A DNA stretch of 64,000 bases from Bradyrhizobium niftali (lineage in GTDB: Bacteria; Pseudomonadota; Alphaproteobacteria; Rhizobiales; Xanthobacteraceae). The notes under the pieces are model-generated. The model was not told the origin of the DNA. It saw only the letters and a program-made list of their open reading frames with translations, and made no database searches. Positions 45,027-54,363 of the stretch are shown in pieces (the first letter of the stretch is position 1; each line of letters begins with the position of its first letter). Where the stretch lies: NCBI RefSeq assembly GCF_004571025.1, contig NZ_SPQT01000001.1, positions 310,001-374,000 on the forward strand. The letters are read 5' to 3'. Both the position numbers and the translations under genes were made by a program.

Positions 45027-45388
45027 ATCGACCTCGGTTTGATCAACGGGCGTGGTCCTGGCAAGTGCCGGGCGCGACGCCTCCCGCTCGCAAGCTGAGA
45101 TGGGTCGACTTGTCATCCCCGGAACGAGGAGGACAATTCTTCAGCGTTGGGCAGGTATTCTGCGAGGCGCTCGGTCACTCGCTGTGGAAGCGGCTCGCTC
45201 GCATTTCCGGGAGCGCGCCGGCGAAAGAATAACGGCCGACGACTGCATCGGTTCCCTCCGGACCCGTCCTTAATTTGGCGTCGGCCGGTTCATCGCAGCA
45301 AGCGTGCCGATGGCGGGATGCAGTCCCTCTCGCCGCCAACAAAAAGGCCGCCGAAACCGGCGGCCTTTCGTGTCTCTGGTCGAACCGC
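45027..45388. other. Intergenic region, no gene seen
   Basis: Apart from the frc terminator at 45344-45367, I see no gene or clear site. A GGAAC (45121) followed by CGTT (45145) recalls the EcfG general-stress promoter, but the spacer is 19 bases, longer than usual, so it is not called. Confidence 0.3.
45344..45367 (-). terminator. Terminator after frc
   Basis: A 10-bp stem (AAGGCCGCCG / CGGCGGCCTT) with a 4-base loop is followed on the minus strand by TTTGTTGG. It marks the end of the gntR-oxc-frc transcription unit. Confidence 0.8.
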
Positions 45389-46666
45389 TTACTCCGCGGC
45401 CTGCTTCTGCGGCGGGTCGAGCGCGCCGGACTTGTGGATGTCGGCGACCTGGTGATCCGAGAAGCCGAGCACGGAGCGCAGGATCTCGTCGGTGTGCTCG
45501 CCGAGCAGCGGGGAGCGCTCGACCTCGCTCGGGGAATCCGACAGCTTGATCGGGTTGCCGACCGAGATGTACTTGCCGCGGGTGGGGTGGTCGACCTCGA
45601 CCACGGTGCCGGTCGCGCGCAGCGACTGGTCCTCGGCGATCTCCTTCATCGACAGGATCGGGCCGCAGGGGATGTCGTCCTTGTTGAGGATTTCCATCGC
45701 CTCGAACTTGGTCTTGGTCATCGTCCACTGCTCGATGCGGGCGAAGATCTCGTTCAGCCGCGGCAGGCGGGCCGCCGGCTTGGCGTAGTTCGGATCGGTC
45801 TTCCAGGTCGGCTCGCCGATCACGTCGCAGATCTTCTCCCAGACCGGCGCCTGGGTGATGAAGTAGATGTAGGCGTTGGGATCGGTCTCAAAACCCTTGC
45901 ACTTCAGGATGCGGCCGGGCTGGCCGCCGCCCGAGTCGTTGCCGGCGCGCGGCACGGCATCGCCGAACGGAATGCCTTCGCCGAACTGGCTGTATTCCTT
46001 GAGCGGGCCGTGGGCGAGGCGCTGCTGGTCGCGCAGCTTGACGCGGGCGAGGTTGAGCACGCCGTCCTGCATCGCGGCGGTGACGCGCTGGCCCTTGCCC
46101 GAATGCGTGCGCTGATAGAGCGCGGTGACGATGCCGAGCGCCAGGTGCAGGCCGGTGCCGCTGTCGCCGATCTGCGCGCCGGTGACGAGCGGGAGGCCAT
46201 CGCGGAAGCCGGTGGTCGAGGCGGCGCCGCCGGTGCACTGCGCGACGTTCTCATAGACCTTGCAATCCTCGTACGGTCCGGGGCCAAAGCCCTTGATCGA
46301 GGCGACGATCATCTTCGGGTTGATCGCCTGGATCTTCTCCCAGGGGAAGCCCATGCGGTCGAGCACGCCGGGGCCGAAGTTCTCGACCAGCACGTCGCAC
46401 TTCTTGATCAGCTCGGTGAGGACTTCCTTGCCCTTGGGGTTCTTGGTGTCGAGCGTGATCGACCGCTTGTTGTGGTTCAGCATGGTGAAATACAGGCTGT
46501 CCACGTTCGGGATGTCCTGCAACTGGCCGCGGGTGATGTCACCCACGCCCGGGCGTTCAACCTTGATCACGTCGGCGCCGAACCAGGCGAGCAGCTGCGT
46601 GCAGGTCGGTCCGGACTGGACGTGGGTGAAGTCGAGAATGCGAACGCCCGTGAGCGCTTTGGTCAT
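45389..46666 (-). CDS. frc: Formyl-CoA:oxalate CoA-transferase
   Basis: Frc (425 residues, the normal length) moves CoA from formyl-CoA to oxalate, giving oxalyl-CoA for Oxc and free formate. It is a class III CoA-transferase (CaiB/BaiF fold). The catalytic aspartate is Asp168 in [14 protein letters not shown], matching Asp169 of the Oxalobacter enzyme. The glycine-rich active-site loop is SGGGQPG near residue 260. The N-terminus [21 protein letters not shown] is characteristic. The gene lies downstream of oxc on the minus strand, separated by a repeat, and ends at a strong terminator. Confidence 0.96.
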   Translation of the reverse strand: MTKALTGVRILDFTHVQSGPTCTQLLAWFGADVIKVERPGVGDITRGQLQDIPNVDSLYFTMLNHNKRSITLDTKNPKGKEVLTELIKKCDVLVENFGPGVLDRMGFPWEKIQAINPKMIVASIKGFGPGPYEDCKVYENVAQCTGGAASTTGFRDGLPLVTGAQIGDSGTGLHLALGIVTALYQRTHSGKGQRVTAAMQDGVLNLARVKLRDQQRLAHGPLKEYSQFGEGIPFGDAVPRAGNDSGGGQPGRILKCKGFETDPNAYIYFITQAPVWEKICDVIGEPTWKTDPNYAKPAARLPRLNEIFARIEQWTMTKTKFEAMEILNKDDIPCGPILSMKEIAEDQSLRATGTVVEVDHPTRGKYISVGNPIKLSDSPSEVERSPLLGEHTDEILRSVLGFSDHQVADIHKSGALDPPQKQAAE

Positions 46667-46730
46667 CGTATTGCTCCGTATACTCTGTCTGCCCCTGCAC
46701 CCGCAGGGAGTAATGGGTTGAAGGGGAGGA

Positions 46731-46811
46731 CTAAAGCGCGTTTCGCGCTTTAGCTTTTTGGTTGGGCATGATCTTTCCGGAAAACCGCTTCACACTTTTC
46801 CAGATCATGCC
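46731..46811. repeat. Inverted repeats between oxc and frc
   Basis: The left part is CTAAAGCGCG / CGCGCTTTAG with a 3-base loop (46731-46753). The right part starts GGCATGATCTTTCCGGAAAA and ends CAGATCATGCC (46765-46811), immediately before the oxc stop codon. This resembles a common rhizobial repeat and might affect mRNA stability between the two genes. Confidence 0.7.
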
Positions 46812-48545
46812 TTACTTCTTCTTCTGCAAGACGCTCTGCGGATTGAGGTTGCCGATGCGGCCGCTCTCCGAGCCGGCGGCCGGATCGATCACCGCGTTGA
46901 TGAGCGTCGGCTTGCCCGAGGCCATCGCCTCGTTGACGGCGCGCTTGAGCTCGTCGGGCGAGGTGGCATTCACGCCGACGCCGCCGAAGGCTTCCATCAT
47001 CTTGTCGTAGCGCGCGCCCTTGACGAACACGGTCGTCGCGGGATCCGCGTTGACGCTGTTGACGTCGGTGCCGCGATAGATGCCGTCATTGTTGAAGATG
47101 ACGACGCAGATCGGAAGGTTGTAGCGGCAGATGGTCTCGATCTCCATGCCGGAGAAGCCGAAGGCCGAGTCGCCTTCCACCGCGAGCACGGGATGGCCGG
47201 TCTCGAGCGCGGCGGCGATCGCCTGGCCCATGCCGATGCCCATCACGCCCCAGGTGCCGACGTCGAGACGCTTGCGCGGCTTGTACATGTCGATGACGCC
47301 GCGGGCGAGGTCGAGCGTGTTGGCGCCCTCGTTGACGAGGATCGCCTCGGGATGGTCCTTGATGACGTTCTTCAGCACGCCGAGCGCGCCGTGATAGTCC
47401 ATCGGCGACTTGTTGTTCATGAGCTTCGGCGCCATCTTGGCGACGTTCTCGTCACGCTTGGACACGATGGCCTTGGTCCACTCGGCCGGCGGCGCGGTCC
47501 AACCCGTGCTGATTGCCTGATTGAAGGCCGATACGACCGAGCCGATGTCGCCGACGACGGGCGCGACGATCTCGACGTTGGAGTCCATTTCCCTCGGCTC
47601 GATGTCGACCTGGATGAACTTCTTGGGCGCTTCGCCCCAGCTCTTGCCCTTGCCGTGCGAGAGCAGCCAGTTCAGCCGCGCGCCGATCAGCATGACGACG
47701 TCGGACTCTTTCAGTACCGTCGAGCGGGCCGCGCCGGCGCATTGCGGATGCGTATCGGGGAGGAGGCCCTTGGCCATGCTCATCGGCAGGAACGGCACGC
47801 CGCTCTTCTCGACGAAGCTCTTGATCTCCTCGTCGGCCTGCGCGTAGGCCGCGCCCTTGCCGAGGATGATGAGCGGACGCTTTGCGCTCTTGAGCACGTC
47901 GAGCGCGCGCTTCACCGATCCAGGCGAGGGGATCTGCGCAGGCGCAGCGTCGATCACCTTGACCAGCGACTTCTGGCCGGCTTCGGCGTTCATCACCTGG
48001 CCGAACAGCTTGGCCGGCAGGTCGAGATAGACGCCGCCCGGACGGCCCGAGACGGCGGCGCGGATGGCGCGGGCGAAACCGATGCCGATGTCCTGGGCGT
48101 GCAGCACGCGATAGGCCGCCTTGCACAGGGGCTTGGCAATCGCGAGCTGGTCCATTTCCTCGTAGTCGCCCTGCTGCAGGTCGACGATCTCGCGCTCCGA
48201 GGAGCCCGAGACCAGGATCATCGGGTAGCAGTTGGTGGTCGCGTGCGCGAGCGCGGTGAGACCGTTGAGGAAGCCGGGCGCGGAGACCGTGAGGCAGACG
48301 CCGGGCTTCTTGGTGAGGTAGCCGGCAATGCCCGCGGCATAGCCGGCGTTCTGCTCGTGGCGGAAGGAGATCACGCGAATGCCGGCGGCCTGCGCCATGC
48401 GGCCCAAGTCCGTGATCGGGATGCCCGGCACATTATAGATGGTGTTGATGCCGTTCAGCTTGAGCGCGTCGATGACGAGATGGAAGCCATCCGTCAATTC
48501 CTGCTCGGTGCCCGGTGCCTCGGACTTGGTCGCGGTGTTCAGCAT
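46812..48545 (-). CDS. oxc: Oxalyl-CoA decarboxylase
   Basis: Oxc (577 residues) converts oxalyl-CoA to formyl-CoA and CO2 with thiamine diphosphate. The ThDP-activating Glu64 is in [13 protein letters not shown]. The cofactor motif lies at about residues 470-500 ([20 protein letters not shown] followed by [11 protein letters not shown]). ADP-binding, CoA-contacting central-domain features ([15 protein letters not shown]) fit Oxc, not acetolactate synthase. It is the middle gene of gntR-oxc-frc. Sixty bases separate it from gntR, and no separate operator is seen there, so it probably shares the gntR promoter. Confidence 0.96.
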   Translation of the reverse strand: MLNTATKSEAPGTEQELTDGFHLVIDALKLNGINTIYNVPGIPITDLGRMAQAAGIRVISFRHEQNAGYAAGIAGYLTKKPGVCLTVSAPGFLNGLTALAHATTNCYPMILVSGSSEREIVDLQQGDYEEMDQLAIAKPLCKAAYRVLHAQDIGIGFARAIRAAVSGRPGGVYLDLPAKLFGQVMNAEAGQKSLVKVIDAAPAQIPSPGSVKRALDVLKSAKRPLIILGKGAAYAQADEEIKSFVEKSGVPFLPMSMAKGLLPDTHPQCAGAARSTVLKESDVVMLIGARLNWLLSHGKGKSWGEAPKKFIQVDIEPREMDSNVEIVAPVVGDIGSVVSAFNQAISTGWTAPPAEWTKAIVSKRDENVAKMAPKLMNNKSPMDYHGALGVLKNVIKDHPEAILVNEGANTLDLARGVIDMYKPRKRLDVGTWGVMGIGMGQAIAAALETGHPVLAVEGDSAFGFSGMEIETICRYNLPICVVIFNNDGIYRGTDVNSVNADPATTVFVKGARYDKMMEAFGGVGVNATSPDELKRAVNEAMASGKPTLINAVIDPAAGSESGRIGNLNPQSVLQKKK

Positions 48546-48605
48546 GGGCCTTGTCTCCCTGGTCTCAATACTGGGGCGAATGTTTCGCCCTTCTGGTGAA
48601 CGTTG

Positions 48606-49337
48606 CTAGGTAAAGAGTTCCTGGCCGTGCGCTTCGACGTAAGCGGCAAGGCCAAGGGTGTGGTCGCGGGCGCGCTTCTCGGCGAGCTCGGTGTCGCGCG
48701 CTTCCAGTGCTTCGATCATGCCGAGATGCTCGGGCAGCGAGGTCGCGGTGCGGTCCTTGCGTCCGATGGTCAATTGCCGGTAGCCACGCACGTGCAGCAG
48801 CAGGTCGTTGGTGAGATCGACCAGCACGGGGGATTCCGACAGCGAGATCAGCGCCTGGTGGAAGGCGATGTTGGCGCGCGAATATTCCTCGACGTGATCC
48901 TCGGGCAGGCGGTCCTTGCCGAAGTCCTTGAAGTAGTCGCGCAGCGCCGTGATGTCCTTCTTGCGCGCGGTGGTGGTGATGAGGCGGGCCGCCATGCTCT
49001 CCAGCGCCGCCCAGGCGCGGATCATGTCGACGATCTCGCTCTTGGTCCGGCGCACCACCATGATGCCGCGGCGCGGAACGGTCTTCACGAAACCGTCCTG
49101 CTCGAGCATCGCGATCGCTTCGCGGATCGGCGTGCGGCTGACACCCAGGCGCTCGGACAGTGCGCGCTCGTCGAGCATCACCGGCTCGGGCGTCGAGTAG
49201 ATGTCCATCTTGAGGATGGCTTCCTTCAAGGCGTCATACGCCTTGTTCTTGAAGCTGCTCTCCGGGGCAATACGAACGATTGCGATATCTGCCTCGGCCA
49301 TGTTCGGCAACGCCTTGGTTGGTTTCCGCAGTGACAC
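48606..49337 (-). CDS. GntR-family (FCD) regulator of oxalate genes
   Basis: This 243-residue regulator has a winged helix-turn-helix (about residues 25-90; LDERALSERLGVSRTPIREAIAMLEQDGFV) and an FCD effector domain (about 100-235) with metal-type histidines in the pattern FHQALISL. GTG at 49337 is chosen because GGAGGAGA precedes it by 7 bp; a longer reading from 49406 would start inside operator E. It is the first gene of gntR-oxc-frc and is divergent from the ADP-forming ligase. FCD regulators usually bind TNGTNNNACNA-like sites, and TGGCATACCA at sites E and F fits. Oxalate or a CoA derivative as effector is inferred. Confidence 0.88.
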   Translation of the reverse strand: MSLRKPTKALPNMAEADIAIVRIAPESSFKNKAYDALKEAILKMDIYSTPEPVMLDERALSERLGVSRTPIREAIAMLEQDGFVKTVPRRGIMVVRRTKSEIVDMIRAWAALESMAARLITTTARKKDITALRDYFKDFGKDRLPEDHVEEYSRANIAFHQALISLSESPVLVDLTNDLLLHVRGYRQLTIGRKDRTATSLPEHLGMIEALEARDTELAEKRARDHTLGLAAYVEAHGQELFT

Positions 49338-49393
49338 GACGAATCTCCTCCAGTGGGAGTCGTCTTTTACAGGATTATTAACGGGAAAGTTTT

Positions 49394-49410
49394 TGGCATA
49401 CCACATGCCA
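49394..49410. promoter_or_regulatory. Oxalate-regulon operator, site E (upstream of gntR-oxc-frc)
   Basis: TGGCATACCACATGCCA is a TGGCAT-N5-ATGCCA inverted repeat that also contains the FCD-like TGGCATACCA. It is 57 bp before the gntR start. It matches site F at every base except the central one. Confidence 0.8.
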
Positions 49411-49474
49411 GAATGTCAAGCTGCCTATTTTTTGCGGCATTCCAGGCAGTGCCGCAGCTTGACAAATTGGCTCC

Positions 49475-49491
49475 TGGCATACCAAATGCCA
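49475..49491. promoter_or_regulatory. Oxalate-regulon operator, site F (upstream of the ADP-forming ligase)
   Basis: TGGCATACCAAATGCCA differs from site E by one base, with its centre 81 bp away. It is 159 bp before the ligase ATG. Together the two sites occupy the 312-bp divergent region, which holds no gene. Confidence 0.8.
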
Positions 49492-49649
49492 TCGCCAGCC
49501 ATTTTTGATCCAAGCCGGCGGAGTAATCTCGGGCTTTATGCCACTCCGTCCCGCCGCATGGAACAGAGCGCGGCGAATGGCAAGCATCACGGGCAGCCGC
49601 ATTACGCGCGCGCTTTGCAAAGAACGAACTAGGTCAAGGGAGAAGCCAC

Positions 49650-51779
49650 ATGTCCAATTCCAAAGATGCCGTCCGCAAGGTGCTCGACCAGGTCAAGGCG
49701 GACAACCGCACCAGCCTGACGGCGCCGGAAGGCAAGCTGGTCTGCGACGCCTACGGCATTCCGGTGCCGAAGGAGGGCGTGGCAAGGTCGGCGGGTGAGG
49801 CCGGCAAGATGGCCGCCTCGATGGGCTTCCCGGTCGTGATGAAGATCGTCTCGCCCGACATTCTCCACAAGACCGAAGCCGGCGGCGTCATCGTCGGCCT
49901 CAAGACGGCCGAGGATGCCGAGAAGGCCTACGAGACCATTCTCTCCAACGCCAAGAAGTACAAGGCCGACGCCAAGATCGAGGGCGTCCAGGTGCAGCAG
50001 ATGCTGGCCGGCGGCACCGAAGTCATCGTCGGCTCGATCACCGACGGATCTTTCGGAAAGCTGGTCGCCTTCGGCCTCGGCGGCGTGCTGGTCGAAGTGT
50101 TGAAGGACATCACCTTCCGTCTCGCGCCCGCGACCAAGGAAGACGCGCTGTCGATGCTCGACGGCATCCAGGCCCATGAGATCCTGAAGGGCGTGCGCGG
50201 CGGCGAGCCGATCAACCGTACGGCGCTGGCCGACGTCATCGTCAAGGTCTCGCAGCTCGTCACCGATTTCCCTGAGATCGTCGAGCTCGACCTCAACCCC
50301 GTGTTCGCGACGGCGAAGAGCGCGATTGCGGCCGACGTGCGTATCGTCGTCGACTTCGCCTATGTGCCCAAGCCGAAGCCGCGCCCGACCGAAGAGATCG
50401 TCGCTGCCATGAGCCGCATCATGCAGCCGAAGGCGGTCGCCGTGGTCGGCGCCTCCGCCGAGGACGGCAAGATCGGCAACTCCGTGATGAAGAACCTCAT
50501 CAACGGCGGCTACAAGGGCGACATCTATCCGATCCATCCCAAGGCCACCGAGATCCTCGGCTACAAGGCCTACAAGAGCGTCAAGGACGTGCCGGGCGTG
50601 ATCGACACCGCGGTGTTCGCGATTCCCGCGAAGTTCGTGGCGGCTGCGCTGACCGAATGCGGCGAGAAGAAAATCCCGGGGGCGGTGCTGATCCCGTCGG
50701 GCTTTGCGGAGGCCGGCGCGCCGGAGCTGCAGGCCGAGATCGTCGAGGTCGGCAAGAAGTACGACATCCGCCTGATGGGGCCGAACATCTACGGCTTCTA
50801 CTATACGCCGGCCAATCTCTGCGCGACCTTCTGCACCGCCTATGACGTCAAGGGCCACGCGGCGCTGTCGTCGCAGTCGGGCGGCATCGGCATGGCCATC
50901 ATCGGCTTCTCGCGATCGGCCAAGATGGGCGTCTCGGCGATCGTCGGCCTCGGCAACAAGTCCGACATCGACGAGGACGATCTGCTGGCCTTCTTCGAGC
51001 AGGACCCCAACACCAACCTGATCGCGCAGCACTGCGAGGACCTCAAGGACGGCCGCGCCTTCGCGGAAGCCGCCAAGCGCGTCTCCAAGAAGAAGCCGGT
51101 CGTCGTGCTCAAGGCCGGCCGCACCTCGGCCGGCGCCAAGGCGGCGTCCTCGCACACTGGCGCGCTCGCCGGCAACGACAAGATCTACGAGGACGTGCTG
51201 GCGCAGTCGGGCGTGATCCGCGCCCGCAGCTTGCGGCAGCTGCTCGAATTCGCCCGTGGCGTGCCGGTGCTGCCGACGCCGAAGGGCGAGAACGTGCTGA
51301 TCATCACCGGTGCGGGCGGCTCGGGCGTGCTGCTGTCGGACTCCTGCGTCGACAACGGCCTGTCGCTGATGTCGATGCCGCCGGATCTGGACGCGGCCTT
51401 CCGCAAGTTCATCCCGCCGTTTGGAGCGGCCGGAAATCCTGTGGATATCACCGGGGGCGAGCCGCCGATCACCTATGTCAACACGGTGAAGCTCGGCCTG
51501 TCGGACGAGCGCATCCATTCGCTGATCCTCGGCTACTGGCACACCATCGTCACGCCGCCGATGGTGTTCGCCCGCAACATGGTCGAGGTGAAGAAGGAGA
51601 TGGAGGCCAAGGGCTTCGTGAAGCCGATCGTGGCCTCGCTCGCCGGCGACGTCGAGGTCGAGGAAGCCGCCGAATATCTCTACCAGAACGGTATCCCGGC
51701 CTACGCCTATTCGACCGAACTGCCGGTCGAGGTGCTCGGCGCCAAGTACAAGTGGGCGCGCGGGGCAGGGCTGCTCTGA
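49650..51779 (+). CDS. ADP-forming acyl-CoA ligase, possibly acting on oxalate or formate
   Basis: This 709-residue enzyme belongs to the ADP-forming acyl-CoA synthetase superfamily and has the beta-alpha domain order. An ATP-grasp domain (about residues 10-230; PVVMKIVSPDILHKTEAGGV) comes first, then a CoA-binding Rossmann domain (about 260-370; AVVGASAEDGKIGNSV) and the ligase domains. The phosphohistidine is near residue 502 in AASSHTGALAGND. The enzyme links a carboxylate to CoA with ATP. Divergence from gntR-oxc-frc with a shared operator suggests it makes or recovers oxalyl-CoA or formyl-CoA. Acetate or succinate are alternatives. Confidence 0.85.
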   Translation: MSNSKDAVRKVLDQVKADNRTSLTAPEGKLVCDAYGIPVPKEGVARSAGEAGKMAASMGFPVVMKIVSPDILHKTEAGGVIVGLKTAEDAEKAYETILSNAKKYKADAKIEGVQVQQMLAGGTEVIVGSITDGSFGKLVAFGLGGVLVEVLKDITFRLAPATKEDALSMLDGIQAHEILKGVRGGEPINRTALADVIVKVSQLVTDFPEIVELDLNPVFATAKSAIAADVRIVVDFAYVPKPKPRPTEEIVAAMSRIMQPKAVAVVGASAEDGKIGNSVMKNLINGGYKGDIYPIHPKATEILGYKAYKSVKDVPGVIDTAVFAIPAKFVAAALTECGEKKIPGAVLIPSGFAEAGAPELQAEIVEVGKKYDIRLMGPNIYGFYYTPANLCATFCTAYDVKGHAALSSQSGGIGMAIIGFSRSAKMGVSAIVGLGNKSDIDEDDLLAFFEQDPNTNLIAQHCEDLKDGRAFAEAAKRVSKKKPVVVLKAGRTSAGAKAASSHTGALAGNDKIYEDVLAQSGVIRARSLRQLLEFARGVPVLPTPKGENVLIITGAGGSGVLLSDSCVDNGLSLMSMPPDLDAAFRKFIPPFGAAGNPVDITGGEPPITYVNTVKLGLSDERIHSLILGYWHTIVTPPMVFARNMVEVKKEMEAKGFVKPIVASLAGDVEVEEAAEYLYQNGIPAYAYSTELPVEVLGAKYKWARGAGLL

Positions 51780-51793
51780 GTATGACGACCTTC

Positions 51794-51932
51794 GCCTCTC
51801 CCCGCTTGCGGGGAGAGGCCGGAATTTGCGCAGCAAATTCCGGGTGAGGGGGCCTCTCCGCGAGTCTGACTGCTACCGTCCCTGCGGAGGCTCCCCCTCA
51901 CCCTGACCCTCTCCCCGCAAGCGGGGAGAGGG
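51794..51932. repeat. Long palindromic repeat, copy 2
   Basis: Nearly identical to 25194-25332 (same CCTCTCCCCGCTTGC and GCAAGCGGGGAGAGGGG ends, same GCAAATTCCGGGTGAGGGGG core). It lies 15 bp after the ligase stop and directly before the IclR gene; its right end supplies the purine-rich GGGAGAGGGGAAG that precedes that gene's ATG. Confidence 0.85.
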
Positions 51933-51944
51933 GAAGAAGAACGA

Positions 51945-52799
51945 ATGCAGGTCGCGATGAGCAAGAACGTGATCCGGCGCAAATCGCTCGAGCCTCGATC
52001 GCCATCGGAGGCCGACCACGAGGCGCGCGATGGCGGCGTGCAGTCCGTCGACCGCGCGCTGTCGATCCTCGAGACGCTGGCTGAGGACGACGAAGGCTAT
52101 CGCCTCAGCGACCTTGCCGTGCGCACCGGCCTGTCGGCCTCGACCGTGCACCGCCTGCTGGCGACGCTGGAAAGCCGCCGCTTCGTGCAGTTCGACCGCG
52201 CCGAGTCCAAATGGCATGTCGGCGTGCGCAGCTTCACGGTCGGCGCGAGCTTTGCCCGGCGGCGTAATTTCTCCACGCAGGCGATTCCCTATTTGCGCAA
52301 GCTGCGCGATCTCACCCGCGAGACCGCCAACCTCGCCGTGGTCGACGACGAGTTCATCATCGTGCTGACCCGCATGGAGAGCCGCGAGATCATGCGCTCG
52401 CTGACCCAGGTCGGCGGCCGCGTCGCCATGGTGACGTCAGGCGTCGGCAAGGCGGTGCTCGCGACTTATTCGGACGAGGACGTCGGCGCGGTCATCCGCC
52501 ATCATGGCATGCCCCGCCTGACCGAGAAGTCGATCGTGCGGCCGGGCGACCTGTTCAAGGAGCTCGCGACGATCCGCAAACAGGGCTTTGCGATCGATGA
52601 CGAAGAGGCCTGCATGGGCCTGCGCTGTATTGCCGCAGTCGTCTACAACGACTGCGCCGAGCCGCTGGCGGCGATCTCCGTCTCCGGCATGACCAGTCGT
52701 CTGACCGACGACAGGTTGCCGGAAATCGGCCAAATCGTGCGCGAAGTCGCCGGCGAGCTGACCGTCGCGCTCGGCGGGGTGATGCCGAAGTCTGGCTAA
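51945..52799 (+). CDS. IclR-family regulator
   Basis: This 284-residue regulator has an N-terminal winged helix (about residues 30-95; QSVDRALSILETLAE and LSDLAVRTGLSASTVHRLLATLE) and a GAF-like effector domain (about 105-275). It lies upstream of tctCBA on the same strand, 113 bp away, and is the likely regulator of that transporter. The start is the ATG at 51945, with a second ATG 12 bp later; the ribosome-binding purines come from the repeat just upstream. The effector is unknown, but a small acid is likely. Confidence 0.87.
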   Translation: MQVAMSKNVIRRKSLEPRSPSEADHEARDGGVQSVDRALSILETLAEDDEGYRLSDLAVRTGLSASTVHRLLATLESRRFVQFDRAESKWHVGVRSFTVGASFARRRNFSTQAIPYLRKLRDLTRETANLAVVDDEFIIVLTRMESREIMRSLTQVGGRVAMVTSGVGKAVLATYSDEDVGAVIRHHGMPRLTEKSIVRPGDLFKELATIRKQGFAIDDEEACMGLRCIAAVVYNDCAEPLAAISVSGMTSRLTDDRLPEIGQIVREVAGELTVALGGVMPKSG

Positions 52800-52912
52800 C
52801 AAGGAACCGGGCCTGTCGCTGGACAGCATCGGCCGTTTTGGCTGATATGCGACCAAACGACACAATGCGGCAAACGATCAACGACGTCCGCACGAGCCTG
52901 GAGAATGCCCCC

Positions 52913-53881
52913 ATGTTTAAATTTCCCGCGCGCCTTGTCGGCGCAGCCGTCGCGCTGACCCTTGCGGCAGCCACGCCTGTGCTCGCCCAGCAACTCGAGC
53001 TCAAGCTGATGGCACCGGCGGCCCCGGGCGGGGGCTGGGACCAGACCGCGCGCTCGATGCAGCAGGCGCTGGTCGCCGCGGGCGTCGCGCGCAGCGTGCA
53101 GGTCACCAACGTTCCCGGCGCGGGCGGCAGCGTCGGCATCGCGCAGTTCGTCAACGGCGCCAAGGGCGACGGCAACCAGCTGATGGTGAACGGCTTCGTC
53201 ATGGTCGGCGCGCTCGCCATGAACAAGTCGCCGGTGACGCTCGAGCAGGTGACGCCGATCGCGCGCCTCACCGAGGAAATCCAGGTGATCGTGGTGCCGG
53301 CGAATTCGCCGATCAAGACGGCGCAGGATCTGGCCGCCGCGGTCAAGGCCGATATCGCCAAGGTGACCTTCGCCGGCGGTTCGGCCGGCGGCGTCGACCA
53401 TGTGATGGCGGCATTGTTCGCCGGCGCCGTCGGCGCCGATGCGAAGAAGATCAACTACATCCCGTTCTCCGGCGGCGGCGAGTCTCTGGCGGCGATCCTC
53501 GGCGGCAAGGTCACCGCGGGCATTTCGGGGATGAGCGAATATGAAGGGCAGATCAAGTCCGGCAAGCTGCGCGCGATCGGCGTGACCTCGGAGAAGCGCA
53601 TCGCAGGCAGCGACATCCCGACCTTCAAGGAGCAGGGCATCGACCTCGTGATCGCCAATTGGCGTTCGGTGGTCGCGCCTCCCGGCATCACGCCGGAGCA
53701 GCGCAAAACCTTGAGCGATGCGGTCGAGAAGATGGTGAAGTCGGACGCCTGGAAGGAGATCCTCAAGCAGAAGGGCTGGGAGGACGCCTATCTCGGCGGC
53801 GATGCCTTCGCCGACTTCCTGAAGAAGGAAACCGTCCGCGTCACCGACGTGCTGAAATCGGTCGGCCTGGTCAAGTCATGA
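52913..53881 (+). CDS. Tripartite tricarboxylate transporter, periplasmic binding protein (TctC family)
   Basis: This 322-residue solute-binding protein has a signal peptide ([20 protein letters not shown], cleaved after AQQ near residue 26). The TctC fold carries the family motifs [34 protein letters not shown] and [17 protein letters not shown]. The ATG at 52913 follows GGAGA and begins the signal peptide; an upstream ATG at 52838 would add an odd extension. It is the first gene of the tctCBA operon. The ligand is a carboxylate of unknown identity. Next to an oxalate cluster it could be a related di- or tricarboxylate, but this is unproved. Confidence 0.88.
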   Translation: MFKFPARLVGAAVALTLAAATPVLAQQLELKLMAPAAPGGGWDQTARSMQQALVAAGVARSVQVTNVPGAGGSVGIAQFVNGAKGDGNQLMVNGFVMVGALAMNKSPVTLEQVTPIARLTEEIQVIVVPANSPIKTAQDLAAAVKADIAKVTFAGGSAGGVDHVMAALFAGAVGADAKKINYIPFSGGGESLAAILGGKVTAGISGMSEYEGQIKSGKLRAIGVTSEKRIAGSDIPTFKEQGIDLVIANWRSVVAPPGITPEQRKTLSDAVEKMVKSDAWKEILKQKGWEDAYLGGDAFADFLKKETVRVTDVLKSVGLVKS

Positions 53882-54363
53882 CCTCAGGCGATCCGGCCCA
53901 GCCGCCGCGGCGCGTCGATCGCGCCGGCATCGTCATCGCCGCATTGCTCGCAGGTCTTGCCGCGGTGCTGGTCTGGGACGCGCGCGGCCTGCAATCCACC
54001 GCAATGTACGGGATGGGGCCGGAGGCGATGCCGGTCGTGATCGCCACCGGCCTTGCGCTGCTCGCGATCGGCAATCTCATCGACGCGCTGCGCGGCAATC
54101 TGCCGGCGCGCGAGAGCGCCGATCCTGTGCCTGTGGTCTTGATCCTCGCCGGCCTTGCGCTCCTCATCGCCATCATCGGCTTCGGCGGCGGCTTCATCCT
54201 GGCGACGGCGGCGCTGTTCGTCACGACGTCGGCGGCATTCGGACGCCGGGCCGTCCTCGTCGATTCCGTCATCGCGCTCGTGATGTCGACCCTCATCTAT
54301 CTCGCGTTCGACCGGCTGTTGACGCTGAGCCTTCCCGCCGGCCCCCTGGAGCGACTGCTGTGA
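53878..54363 (+). CDS. Tripartite tricarboxylate transporter, small membrane protein (TctB family)
   Basis: This 161-residue protein has four membrane segments (about residues 15-33, 48-65, 78-110 and 125-145). It is the small membrane subunit that completes the TctA-TctB-TctC system. The ATG overlaps the tctC stop in ATGA (4 bp), and its own stop overlaps the next start (TGATG), so the three genes are translationally coupled. TctB sequences are poorly conserved; the call rests on size, topology and position. Confidence 0.88.
   Translation: MTSGDPAQPPRRVDRAGIVIAALLAGLAAVLVWDARGLQSTAMYGMGPEAMPVVIATGLALLAIGNLIDALRGNLPARESADPVPVVLILAGLALLIAIIGFGGGFILATAALFVTTSAAFGRRAVLVDSVIALVMSTLIYLAFDRLLTLSLPAGPLERLL

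Noticed and set aside
45121..45148. GGAAC/CGTT pair resembling an EcfG general-stress promoter
   Set aside because: The spacer is 19 bases, longer than the usual 16-18, and it is 240 bp from the only divergent gene; not called.
46758..48599. 613-codon plus-strand frame opposite oxc
   Set aside because: Antisense of oxc; the minus-strand product has complete ThDP and oxalyl-CoA decarboxylase motifs.
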